Assembly (NCBI GenBank): GCA_017445435.1 | Contig: JAFSUE010000082.1 | Location: forward strand, 1 to 18,471 | DNA: 18,471 bases | Reading direction: 5' to 3' | From: Selenomonadaceae bacterium | Lineage (GTDB): Bacteria; Bacillota; Negativicutes; Selenomonadales; Selenomonadaceae | Part shown: in pieces, positions 6,495-13,010 of the stretch | Numbering within the stretch: the first letter of the stretch is position 1 | Layout of the letters: the number at the start of each line of letters is the position of its first letter | Program-made: the position numbers and the translations under genes | The notes under the pieces: model-generated | Told to the model about the DNA's origin: nothing | What the model saw: only the letters and a program-made list of their open reading frames with translations | The model's database searches: none

Positions 6495-7169
6495 ATGAAA
6501 ACTGAAATTATTGATAAGCTTGCCGCTGAATTTGAGGCGGCTAATTTTTTTGAAAAAATTCCCGCGCAGATTGACGGCTACCAGCTGAAAAAAATTCTTG
6601 CGGACGACGGTGACAAATTTTTTTACTTCGCCTACGAAAATATTTCAATGCACCGTAGCTTGACGACGTACTTTCACGACGAAACGAAGGAATATAAAGT
6701 TTGCGTGAATATCGGGCTTACGGAATTTTGCTTGACGAATTTTTTCACGGACAATTTCAACCACTTCACAGAAATTTTAATTGATAAGCTTGACGCCGCG
6801 ATTAAAAATCTTTCCGCGCAGATTGACGCCGATTCAGATTTTTTCATTGCCGATAAAAAATTTTCTACGTGGCAGTACGGACAAAATTTGCCGAAAAATC
6901 TTGCAGGCTTTGAACTTTTCATAACGCCGCAATTTCCCGTACGAATTACTAATGGCTCGTACATCATAATAAATTACAGCGACTTCAACGCGAATTTGGA
7001 ACTTAGCATTTTTTACAACGTCTACAGCGACACTTTCTCTGGCGAATCGCAAATTGGTGGCGTACACAATCCGCTTTACATTTTCGACGCTGAAAATTTA
7101 TCTGACCTTGAAAAAATTTTAACTGAAAATCTTGAACGCGAATTAAAGCAAATTAGAATTGACGGCTAG
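6495..7169 (+). CDS. Unrecognised 224-residue protein, probable internal duplication
   Basis: I do not recognise this protein. It is acidic, rich in Phe, Asp, Ile and Asn, and has no signal peptide, membrane helix or metal motif. The two halves look related: IPAQIDGYQL (22-31) matches LPKNLAGFEL (132-141), a middle beta-rich stretch follows in each, and both end in a helix of the form NFNHFTEILIDKLDAAIKNL (87-106) or NLSDLEKILTENLERELKQI (201-220). This suggests two copies of a domain of about 85-90 residues. It starts 3 bp after the carbonic anhydrase stop with no strong ribosome-binding site, so translation is likely coupled. Real coding is supported by full length, typical local codon use and the operon position. 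Confidence 0.72.
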   Translation: MKTEIIDKLAAEFEAANFFEKIPAQIDGYQLKKILADDGDKFFYFAYENISMHRSLTTYFHDETKEYKVCVNIGLTEFCLTNFFTDNFNHFTEILIDKLDAAIKNLSAQIDADSDFFIADKKFSTWQYGQNLPKNLAGFELFITPQFPVRITNGSYIIINYSDFNANLELSIFYNVYSDTFSGESQIGGVHNPLYIFDAENLSDLEKILTENLERELKQIRIDG

Positions 7170-7296
7170 AAAAATTTTCCCATAATTAAAAAATCTGCAG
7201 GAACTTTCAACCTCAACTAGAATATTTTTTTTAATGTCAAGTGCGTTAATTGCGCCAAGTGTATAGTCGTAGTTTAGCCGCAAAATCTTTCATTGC

Positions 7297-7324
7297 GCAT
7301 TACGCATCACGCATTACGCATTGT
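7297..7324. repeat. GCATTAC heptanucleotide array
   Basis: Four 7-bp units, GCATTAC, GCATCAC, GCATTAC, GCATTGT, just before the chemoreceptor's ribosome-binding site. It is a third sequence family with the same 7-bp period as the others. The rest of the gap (7170-7296) is AT-rich; I see no convincing promoter or terminator there. Confidence 0.75.
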
Positions 7325-7327
7325 AAA

Positions 7328-7334
7328 GGGGAGG
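7328..7334 (+). promoter_or_regulatory. Ribosome-binding site deciding the chemoreceptor TTG start
   Basis: GGGGAGG with an 8-nt spacer to the TTG at 7343. It directly follows the GCATTAC repeat and rules out a start upstream at 7250, which would translate the repeat. Confidence 0.75.
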
Positions 7335-7342
7335 CGGTTATT

Positions 7343-9145
7343 TTGGAAAACACTTCGTCGATGAAAACTCAGTTCCTGTTAATGATGATAGGCGCATCAC
7401 TAGTGACAATGATATTTGTTGCTGGAATATTTATTCGCGATATGGTCAACGAATCAAAGGAACAAGTTGCGGAAGTTCGTGAAACATTAATGGCGGACGT
7501 TGAATTACAGTTGCGGACGCAGACACAAACTGCAGTTAGCTTGATTCAAAAAATTTATGATCGTCAAAAATCTGGTGCGCTCACGGAAGCGCAGGCTAAA
7601 CAAGAAGCGGCTAACCTTGTACGTGATTTGCGTTATGAAGGCGACGCGGGATATTTTTGGATTGACACTTACGACGGCGTCAACGTGGTACTTTTGGGAC
7701 GTGCAGAGACGGAAGGCAAGTCACGAATCAATTTGACTGACCCGCAAGGCAGACAGTTCATAAAAGAAATGATTGAAAATGGACGTAAGCAAGGCGGCGG
7801 CTTTACCGATTTAATGTTTGCTAAACCGAATCAAACTGACCCGTTGCCAAAAAGAAATTATACTGTAGCTTTTGAACCGTACCAGTGGGTAATTGGTACG
7901 GGCGTTTGGATTGACTACATTGACGAAAAAGTTGCGGCGGCAGAGACACGCGCTCAAGCAACTTTGCAGTCAAGTATCATTCAAACTTTTATCGTTATCG
8001 TGGTGCTTGAGATTGTCATAACTTTAGTTGCTATAAAACTTTCCAACAATTTAATTGCGCCGATTAAACGCATTACTGGAATTTTGGGCGTACTTAGCAC
8101 TGGCGATTTCCGCATTGATAAAAGCCATGGAGAAGAACAAAGAAAATATACTTCGCGTACGGATGAACTTGGCGTAATGGCGCGAGCCGTCGTAACTTTG
8201 CGGCAAAATATTAACGATATGATGAAACAGGTTGTAACTTCCGCTGAACAAGTTGCCGCCGCTAGTCAACAGTTGACGGCAAGTGCTGATCAATCTACCA
8301 TTGCGATAAATCAAGTTGCAGACTCAATCGTCACTGTTGCTGGCGCTTGTACTGAACAGTTTAGCGAAGTTGAAAACGCTACTCAACAGGTTGAGGCTTT
8401 CAAAACTCATATGGACTCCGTCAGCAGAACTTTGAAAGTGTCCACTGGCAAAATTAAAGATACGACGAAGGCGGCTGAAGCTGGCGGTCATAGCGTTGAA
8501 AATGCCGTTGAACAAATGCAGAAGATTGAAACGTCAGTCAGTGAATCTGCCGACGTAATTGCGCAACTTGGTCAAGAATCCGACAAAATTGGAAAGATTG
8601 TCGACGCCATTTCAGAAATTGCGGAACAGACAAACTTGCTTGCATTGAACGCGGCGATTGAGGCGGCGCGTGCTGGTGAACACGGCAAAGGTTTTGCAGT
8701 TGTAGCTGATGAAGTTAGAAAACTTGCTGAACAATCGCAAACTTCTGCGCGGGAAATTTCAGAGTTAATCGGTTCAATTCAAAATAAATCGCAAGACGCA
8801 GTACAAGCAATGCAAGCTGGCGTTAAAAATGTTAAAGACGGCGCAGATGCAGTTGACGGCGCTGGTAAAACTTTTGGTGAAATTATTCAAATGGTCACGG
8901 ACGTTTCTAACGGGTCGGCGCAAATGGAACGTATTGTTGCTGAACTTGTCGAAAGTACGAACGTTATCACTAAAGCTGTTGAAAATATCAGTAATAAGAG
9001 CCGCCAAGTTGCTAAAGAATCTGAAACAGTTTCTGCCTCCAGTGAAGAACAATCCGCTACTATGCACGAAATTTCAGACGCTAGCCGCGCACTGGCTGAA
9101 ATGGCACAGAATATGCAGAACGTTACAGAGAGATTTAAAATTTAG
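7343..9145 (+). CDS. Methyl-accepting chemotaxis protein with single Cache-type sensor
   Basis: A 600-residue transmembrane chemoreceptor that passes ligand signals to CheA/CheW. Domains in order: membrane helix 1 (about 11-32); an extracellular Cache-type sensor (about 35-205) with the GYFWIDTYDG strand at 103-112, NLTDPQG at 130-136 and the closing WVIGTGVWIDYID at 182-194; membrane helix 2 (about 211-233); HAMP (about 234-290); then a long coiled-coil signalling domain. The hairpin tip EIAEQTNLLALNAAIEAARAGE is at about 425-446. There is no C-terminal CheR-tethering pentapeptide; the protein ends ERFKI. The sensor type often binds small organic acids, but the ligand cannot be named. I chose TTG at 7343 from its GGGGAGG site; the longer frame to 7250 would translate the intergenic GCATTAC repeat. 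It is a single gene with gaps on both sides. Confidence 0.94.
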   Translation: MENTSSMKTQFLLMMIGASLVTMIFVAGIFIRDMVNESKEQVAEVRETLMADVELQLRTQTQTAVSLIQKIYDRQKSGALTEAQAKQEAANLVRDLRYEGDAGYFWIDTYDGVNVVLLGRAETEGKSRINLTDPQGRQFIKEMIENGRKQGGGFTDLMFAKPNQTDPLPKRNYTVAFEPYQWVIGTGVWIDYIDEKVAAAETRAQATLQSSIIQTFIVIVVLEIVITLVAIKLSNNLIAPIKRITGILGVLSTGDFRIDKSHGEEQRKYTSRTDELGVMARAVVTLRQNINDMMKQVVTSAEQVAAASQQLTASADQSTIAINQVADSIVTVAGACTEQFSEVENATQQVEAFKTHMDSVSRTLKVSTGKIKDTTKAAEAGGHSVENAVEQMQKIETSVSESADVIAQLGQESDKIGKIVDAISEIAEQTNLLALNAAIEAARAGEHGKGFAVVADEVRKLAEQSQTSAREISELIGSIQNKSQDAVQAMQAGVKNVKDGADAVDGAGKTFGEIIQMVTDVSNGSAQMERIVAELVESTNVITKAVENISNKSRQVAKESETVSASSEEQSATMHEISDASRALAEMAQNMQNVTERFKI

Positions 9146-9194
9146 TAAGTAGGGCGTGTTGAATAAGTAAATTTTTTTAAATTTTTTTATTAAA

Positions 9195-9225
9195 CTTCTT
9201 TTCTTTTGGCGCAAAAGAAAAGAAG
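9195..9225. repeat. Perfect inverted repeat, 14-bp arms with 3-nt loop
   Basis: CTTCTTTTCTTTTG at 9195-9208, GCG, then CAAAAGAAAAGAAG at 9212-9225. It lies 50 bp after the chemoreceptor stop and could form a strong hairpin. No T-tract follows on the plus strand, so it is not a standard terminator for that gene, though it may stabilise the mRNA end. It is the left part of a 9195-9340 block that contains further inverted arms and no gene. Confidence 0.75.
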
Positions 9226-9340
9226 CAAAAGAAAACATTGCGGCATTTGCGCGCTCGCGGTTTACGTTTTAGCAGTTTTAACATTTCGCCGCGTCCTTGT
9301 GTTCTTTTGCGTTCAACTCCACAGGGCGCTGAAATGCCGC
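9225..9340. repeat. Gene-free block with crossed inverted repeats (possible dispersed repeat element)
   Basis: GCAAAAGAAAAC at 9225-9236 pairs, with one mismatch, with 9299-9310. GCGGCATTT at 9240-9248 pairs exactly with AAATGCCGC at 9332-9340. The pairings cross rather than nest. The block is more GC-rich than the flanking gaps and does not encode a convincing protein. It may be a dispersed non-coding repeat or a degraded small mobile element; copies elsewhere in the genome would decide. Confidence 0.4.
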
Positions 9341-9357
9341 TAGTTACCTTCATTTTT

Positions 9358-9420
9358 TCACTATTGACTACTCACTACTAACTACTAACTACTCACTACT
9401 AACTACTAACTACTCACTAA
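9358..9420. repeat. Nine-unit TCACTAC/TAACTAC heptanucleotide array
   Basis: Nine consecutive 7-bp units in 63 bp, the longest array in the window. Units 3 to 9 follow a higher-order order: one TCACTAC, then two TAACTAC, repeated twice, closing with TCACTAA. This points to growth by duplication of 21-bp blocks. It ends 18 bp before the glycosyltransferase start. Confidence 0.9.
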
Positions 9421-9438
9421 TATCGAAAGGAAAATTTT

Positions 9439-10569
9439 ATGGCGAAAAAACCTGACAAAAAATCTAACGCCCCCGCAATTTCAGTTATCATTGCAATGTA
9501 CAACACCGAAAAATATATCGCGCAATGTTTGGAAAGTCTTTTAGCACAAACATTTCAAGATTTTGAAGTTATAGTGGCGGACGATTGCAGTACAGATAAT
9601 TCCGCCGCCATTGTCGATTCAATGACGCCGCAGTTTGAAGGCAGACTTAAACTGATTCGTCTGAAAAAAAATAGCGGCTTTCCTGGTCTCCCTCGAAATA
9701 CCGCTATGTCAACTGCGAAGGGCAAGTACATTGCATTCCTTGACAGCGACGACTTTTATAAACCTGACGCGCTGGAACGTTTTTATAATCTTGCTGAACA
9801 AAATGACGCCGAAGTCATTCACGCTGAAAAATATTTTACCTTCAATGAAGAAAATATCGATAAAGGCGTTTTCACTTTCCAAAAAGGTCCTTACGTCGAA
9901 AAGCCAACTTTTGAGACAGATAATATTGGCGAGCGCGTTATAAATTTTGTTAGCTATAAAACGTTGTGGTGGGGCATTAACAAACTTTTCCGCCGCGAAT
10001 TCCTCACGAAAAATAATATTAAATTTCCAAACGACATTACCGCATGGGAAGATTTAGTTTTCGCGTATCATTGCATTTTGCGTTCTGAAACATATTTGCG
10101 CGTTCCCGATATTGTTTACTGCTACAGAATTAGAAAAGGTTCACTGTCACACAAAGGGCGTGATGCCTTTGAAATGATGTCAAACCTTATCGGTTCAATG
10201 AAGGCTATGGATAAAATTATGGAGAAAACGCCGTTCATTGTTCAGAATCCATATTTGCGCTATCGTTTCACGGATTGGTACGTACAGGGGCGCTTAAAGA
10301 CGATTCGCGACGCCGCCTACAACTACGATAAATTTCAGCCGTTCCAAATTTGCGATCTCTTCCGCAAAAAATTTTTCGCTGTAAATACGGCGGATCAAAT
10401 TGCGCTGTACTCATACTTTTTCACGGTGACTACTCACGATAAAAATCTTTTGGAAGAAAAAGATAAACAAATTGCCGAACTTAAGGCAAAAATTAAAGAG
10501 CTTGAAACGTCTACGCAAAATTCCGATGCTATCGACAATTCGCCACTTATCATTCCGATTGACAGATAA
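9439..10569 (+). CDS. Family 2 glycosyltransferase
   Basis: A 376-residue GT-A fold enzyme that transfers a sugar from a nucleotide-sugar donor, probably onto a cell-surface polysaccharide or glycan. The family 2 landmarks are present: PAISVIIAMYNTEKYI at 12-27, the nucleotide-binding VIVADDCSTDNS at 44-55, and the metal-binding FLDSDD at 100-105. Residues 337-360 form a short charged coiled coil (EEKDKQIAELKAKIKELE) followed by a polar tail, perhaps for dimerisation. There are no membrane helices. GAAAGGA lies upstream of the ATG. The gene ends 9 bp before a clear terminator, so it is probably transcribed alone. Donor and acceptor cannot be told from sequence. Confidence 0.9.
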   Translation: MAKKPDKKSNAPAISVIIAMYNTEKYIAQCLESLLAQTFQDFEVIVADDCSTDNSAAIVDSMTPQFEGRLKLIRLKKNSGFPGLPRNTAMSTAKGKYIAFLDSDDFYKPDALERFYNLAEQNDAEVIHAEKYFTFNEENIDKGVFTFQKGPYVEKPTFETDNIGERVINFVSYKTLWWGINKLFRREFLTKNNIKFPNDITAWEDLVFAYHCILRSETYLRVPDIVYCYRIRKGSLSHKGRDAFEMMSNLIGSMKAMDKIMEKTPFIVQNPYLRYRFTDWYVQGRLKTIRDAAYNYDKFQPFQICDLFRKKFFAVNTADQIALYSYFFTVTTHDKNLLEEKDKQIAELKAKIKELETSTQNSDAIDNSPLIIPIDR

Positions 10570-10578
10570 AATTTTTGT

Positions 10579-10609
10579 AGCGTCTGTTTAAACGGCAGAC
10601 GCTTTTTTT
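10579..10609 (+). terminator. Rho-independent terminator after the glycosyltransferase
   Basis: AGCGTCTG at 10579-10586 pairs perfectly with CAGACGCT at 10596-10603 across a 9-nt loop, followed by seven T residues (10603-10609). This is the only textbook intrinsic terminator in the window. Confidence 0.92.
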
Positions 10610-10643
10610 AATTAAGAATTAAGAATTATGAATTAAAAATTAT
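10610..10643. repeat. AATTAAG heptanucleotide array after the terminator
   Basis: AATTAAG, AATTAAG, AATTATG, AATTAAA and a partial unit start right after the terminator's T-tract. The 3' units are more degenerate than in the other arrays. Confidence 0.75.
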
Positions 10644-10679
10644 TTAATACTACATAGAAATTTTGGGAGATTTAAATTT

Positions 10680-11252
10680 ATGACTAATCTTGAAAGAAAA
10701 AATCTTGGCTTGATTTACGATCCAATGGACGAAGAAATTATGAAACTGCAAGGCGACTGCATGAAAAAAATGGAAGAATATAACGCTACAACTTCCGCGC
10801 AGGCTGAATTGCGGCAAAAACTTTTAAAAGAAATGCTCGGCGCTGTCGGCGAAAATTGCTACATTGAGCCGCCATTTCATGGAAACTGGGGCGGGAAAAA
10901 TCTTTTCTTCGGAAATAACGTCTACGCGAATTTTAATTTAACTGTTGTTGATGACGTTGAAATTATCGTCGGCGACAATGTTTTATTCGCGCCGAATGTA
11001 ACTTTGACGACGGCAAATCATCCCATTGATCCAATTCTGCGCGGCAAAGGTTATCAGTACTGCAAAAAAATTGTAATTGAAAAAAATGTTTGGCTTTGCA
11101 GTAACGTCACAGTTTTACCAGGCGTGACAATTGGCGAAAATTCCGTTATCGGCGCGGGTGCTGTCGTGACAAAAGATATTCCCGCCAACGTCGTAGCAAT
11201 GGGCGTACCCTGCCGCGTTGTACGGAAAATTACTGACGAATCAAGAATTTAG
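10680..11252 (+). CDS. Sugar O-acetyltransferase (Maa/LacA/NodL family, hexapeptide repeat)
   Basis: A 190-residue left-handed beta-helix enzyme that moves acetyl from acetyl-CoA to a sugar hydroxyl. The N-terminal helical cap is at 1-55. The imperfect hexapeptide coils run from about 72 to 175. The catalytic His114 sits in TANHPIDP, and the acetyl-CoA-binding end is NSVIGAGAVVTKDIPANVVAMGVPCRVVR. Length and motifs fit maltose/galactoside acetyltransferases. GGGAG precedes the ATG. Its nearness to a galactose operon makes a galactoside substrate possible, and so does modification of a surface glycan made by the neighbouring glycosyltransferase; sequence alone cannot choose. The last residues and the TAG stop lie in the first unit of an AATTAAG array. 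Confidence 0.92.
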   Translation: MTNLERKNLGLIYDPMDEEIMKLQGDCMKKMEEYNATTSAQAELRQKLLKEMLGAVGENCYIEPPFHGNWGGKNLFFGNNVYANFNLTVVDDVEIIVGDNVLFAPNVTLTTANHPIDPILRGKGYQYCKKIVIEKNVWLCSNVTVLPGVTIGENSVIGAGAVVTKDIPANVVAMGVPCRVVRKITDESRI

Positions 11253-11266
11253 AATTAAGAATTAAG
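11246..11266. repeat. AATTAAG heptanucleotide array at the acetyltransferase stop
   Basis: AATTTAG, AATTAAG, AATTAAG. The first unit contains the final Ile codon and the TAG stop. The rest of the gap to 11343, between two converging genes, is nearly pure A/T with no GC-rich hairpin. Confidence 0.75.
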
Positions 11267-11343
11267 AATTTTTTTGTAGGATTAAAAATTTTTTTACGAC
11301 AAAAAAAGTTTAATAAAAAATTAAAAAATTTACAAACTGAAAT

Positions 11344-12204
11344 TTAAACTCTAACGCCGCTAACTTGACGACCTTTCCTTAGAAAATCTTTTCGATATTC
11401 ACTAGGACTTACTTTGTAACGCTTGCTGAAAGCTTTGATGAACGATTCACTTTTATTAAAGCCGCAAGAGTACGCAATACCCGCGATTGTTAAAGACGAC
11501 GACTCCAACATATGCCGTGCCTTCGTCAATCGGCAATTTTGAATATAATCTTTAGGCGACATTCCAGTATACTTTGTGAAAATTGTTGTGGCGTAACAGC
11601 GCGTTAAATTCACGTAGTCTGCAACGTCTTGAACGGTAACAGGTTCTTCAATGTGGTTGTGAATGTATCTTATCATATGCGCAACATAAGTATTCACATC
11701 AACTTTTGGCATTAAATCTTTTTGCGCGTCGACAATGACTGATATAAATTTAAAAAATAATCCCCAGCGGTAATAAATATCACCAAGTGCAAAATCATTA
11801 TTCGCCAACATTTCGTCGACATATTCTTCAAGCTTTTTTCCACTTTCGATACTGCAGGAAAAAATTGGATTGTCTTGCGAAAGACCTATTGACCCAACAA
11901 GCCTTTTCGATTGACGCCCGCTAAATCCTACCCAAATATACGTCCAGGGATCGTCAATATCGCTGTAATAAACAGTTTGATTGTCAGGTTCGATAAAAAA
12001 TCCTTGTCCTTCACGCAAATTGTACGTATGCTGATTGGCTTTAAAAATCCCCTTGCCAGAAAGAATGTAATGAATCAGATAGTACGAACGCACTGAAGGT
12101 CCATAGGTATGCCCTGGATAAGTTATTGAGTGTCCGAAAGTGACAAGGCAAAATTCTTCTTCATTGAACGGCGGCATATAAACAGAGCGTACATTTTCCA
12201 TCAT
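11344..12204 (-). CDS. AraC-family transcriptional regulator
   Basis: A 286-residue regulator. Residues about 10-95 form a cupin-like sugar-sensing domain (SYYLIHYILSGKGIF, then GFFIEPDNQ). Residues about 170-275 carry two helix-turn-helix motifs: VQDVADYVNLTRCYATTIFTKYTGMSP and LTIAGIAYSCGFNKSESFIKAFSKRYKVSPSEYR, the canonical AraC ending. GGGGAGG precedes two adjacent ATG codons; the second (12201, 7-nt spacing) is better placed than the first. It is transcribed away from the galactose operon, with 176 bp between, and is the obvious candidate activator, likely responding to galactose or a galactoside (inference from context). Confidence 0.92.
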   Translation of the reverse strand: MMENVRSVYMPPFNEEEFCLVTFGHSITYPGHTYGPSVRSYYLIHYILSGKGIFKANQHTYNLREGQGFFIEPDNQTVYYSDIDDPWTYIWVGFSGRQSKRLVGSIGLSQDNPIFSCSIESGKKLEEYVDEMLANNDFALGDIYYRWGLFFKFISVIVDAQKDLMPKVDVNTYVAHMIRYIHNHIEEPVTVQDVADYVNLTRCYATTIFTKYTGMSPKDYIQNCRLTKARHMLESSSLTIAGIAYSCGFNKSESFIKAFSKRYKVSPSEYRKDFLRKGRQVSGVRV

Positions 12205-12235
12205 CAGACCTCCCCAATAAAAAATCTTTCTAACG

Positions 12236-12249
12236 TTTCACATTTTACC
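12236..12249 (-). promoter_or_regulatory. Mirrored element, regulator-side copy (overlaps extended -10)
   Basis: On the minus strand GGTAAAATGTGAAA. It contains TAAAAT preceded by TGG, an extended -10, about 38 bp before the regulator start. A 12-of-14 match lies in opposite orientation at 12331-12344. No good -35 precedes it. It may be an AraC-type operator, a promoter core, or both. Confidence 0.45.
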
Positions 12250-12330
12250 ATATTATTTTCACGCAGAATATTCTTTTCAAAAATCAGAAAATTTGTACCA
12301 CAATATAAAACAAAAATACTGTATTGAAAA

Positions 12331-12344
12331 GTTACAATGTGAAA
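12331..12344 (+). promoter_or_regulatory. Mirrored element, gal-operon-side copy
   Basis: GTTACAATGTGAAA, with TACAAT as a possible -10 about 43 bp before the first operon gene. The -35 position is poor, as is usual for activator-dependent promoters. An alternative promoter, TTGTAC at 12293 with an 18-bp spacer to TACTGT, would place this element just downstream of its -10. Confidence 0.45.
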
Positions 12345-12380
12345 AAATTTTTAGGAGATTTTTAGGGGAGGTTTTAGCTT

Positions 12381-12992
12381 ATGGAGAAAAAAAATTTAGT
12401 CGTGACCGTAAGCCGTCGCTACGGTTGCGGAGGGCGTGAACTGGCAGGTATCCTTGCCGAAAAGTTAGGCGTCAAGCTTTACGATAGGCAACTGATTCAC
12501 ATTGCGGCGGCAAAACTTTCTATTAACGATTTGCCTGATGACGACCTTTACGAACTGGCAAGCACAATTCCGCCTATGGATATGAACTTCCTGCCGTTTC
12601 ATTCTTTCGGCGTCAAACTTGGTTCTGGTCAATACGGGCATAATATTTTTATGGCTGAATCAAATGTCATTCAAAGGCTTGCTGAAAAAAAATCTTGTGT
12701 CATTCTCGGACGTTGTGCAGATTATGTTCTGCGCGAAAATGAAAACAAATTTTCAATCTTCGTGACGGCTGATGATGATTTTCGTGACAAACGCGGCTTG
12801 ACAGTTTACGACGGCAAAACTTTACAGGAAATGGACGTTGAAAATAAAAAACGTGCTCGCTACTACGAATATTATACGAATCAAACTTGGGGTGACGCCG
12901 CAAACTTTGATTTAGTCGTCAATACCAGCAATGCTCCGCTTGATAAAATTGCAGACGGAATTATTTCTTACATTGAATCGGTGAAAAAGTAG
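12381..12992 (+). CDS. Cytidylate kinase-like family protein
   Basis: A 203-residue P-loop protein. VTVSRRYGCGGRELAGILAEKLG at residues 8-30 is the nucleotide-binding loop of the cytidylate-kinase-like group, followed by YDRQLI; ILGRCADYVLRE is the central strand-helix. Members of this group are common in gut Bacillota, and most have no proven substrate. It differs from housekeeping Cmk, which is longer and has a distinct CMP-binding insert. Two purine-rich sites precede the ATG, of which GGGGAGG at 12364-12370 is well placed. As first gene of the galactose operon, 18 bp before the permease, it probably handles a nucleotide or phosphosugar linked to that pathway, but this is inference. Confidence 0.82.
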   Translation: MEKKNLVVTVSRRYGCGGRELAGILAEKLGVKLYDRQLIHIAAAKLSINDLPDDDLYELASTIPPMDMNFLPFHSFGVKLGSGQYGHNIFMAESNVIQRLAEKKSCVILGRCADYVLRENENKFSIFVTADDDFRDKRGLTVYDGKTLQEMDVENKKRARYYEYYTNQTWGDAANFDLVVNTSNAPLDKIADGIISYIESVKK

Positions 12993-13010
12993 AACGGGAG
13001 GGAATTTATA

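Noticed and set aside
7250..7342. Upstream ATG extension of the chemoreceptor
   Set aside because: It would translate the GCATTAC repeat into a poor N-terminus before the first membrane helix, and it lacks a ribosome-binding site; GGGGAGG serves TTG 7343.
8829..9152. 107-codon frame overlapping the end of the chemoreceptor
   Set aside because: It is an out-of-frame shadow of the coiled-coil signalling domain, whose periodic codons keep other frames open.
9195..9225. Rho-independent terminator for the chemoreceptor
   Set aside because: The stem is perfect but purine/pyrimidine-biased and AT-rich, and no T-tract follows on the plus strand.
9192..9270. Short reading frame through the 9195 hairpin
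   Set aside because: It has no start codon with a ribosome-binding site, and its sequence is dictated by the inverted repeat.
9358..9420. Tandem repeat array as a possible CRISPR
   Set aside because: Units are 7 bp and directly contiguous, with no unique spacers and no cas genes nearby.
11253..11343. Bidirectional terminator between the converging acetyltransferase and AraC genes
   Set aside because: Only A/T-rich short pairings such as TTTTTTT with AAAAAAA are present; there is no GC-containing stem.
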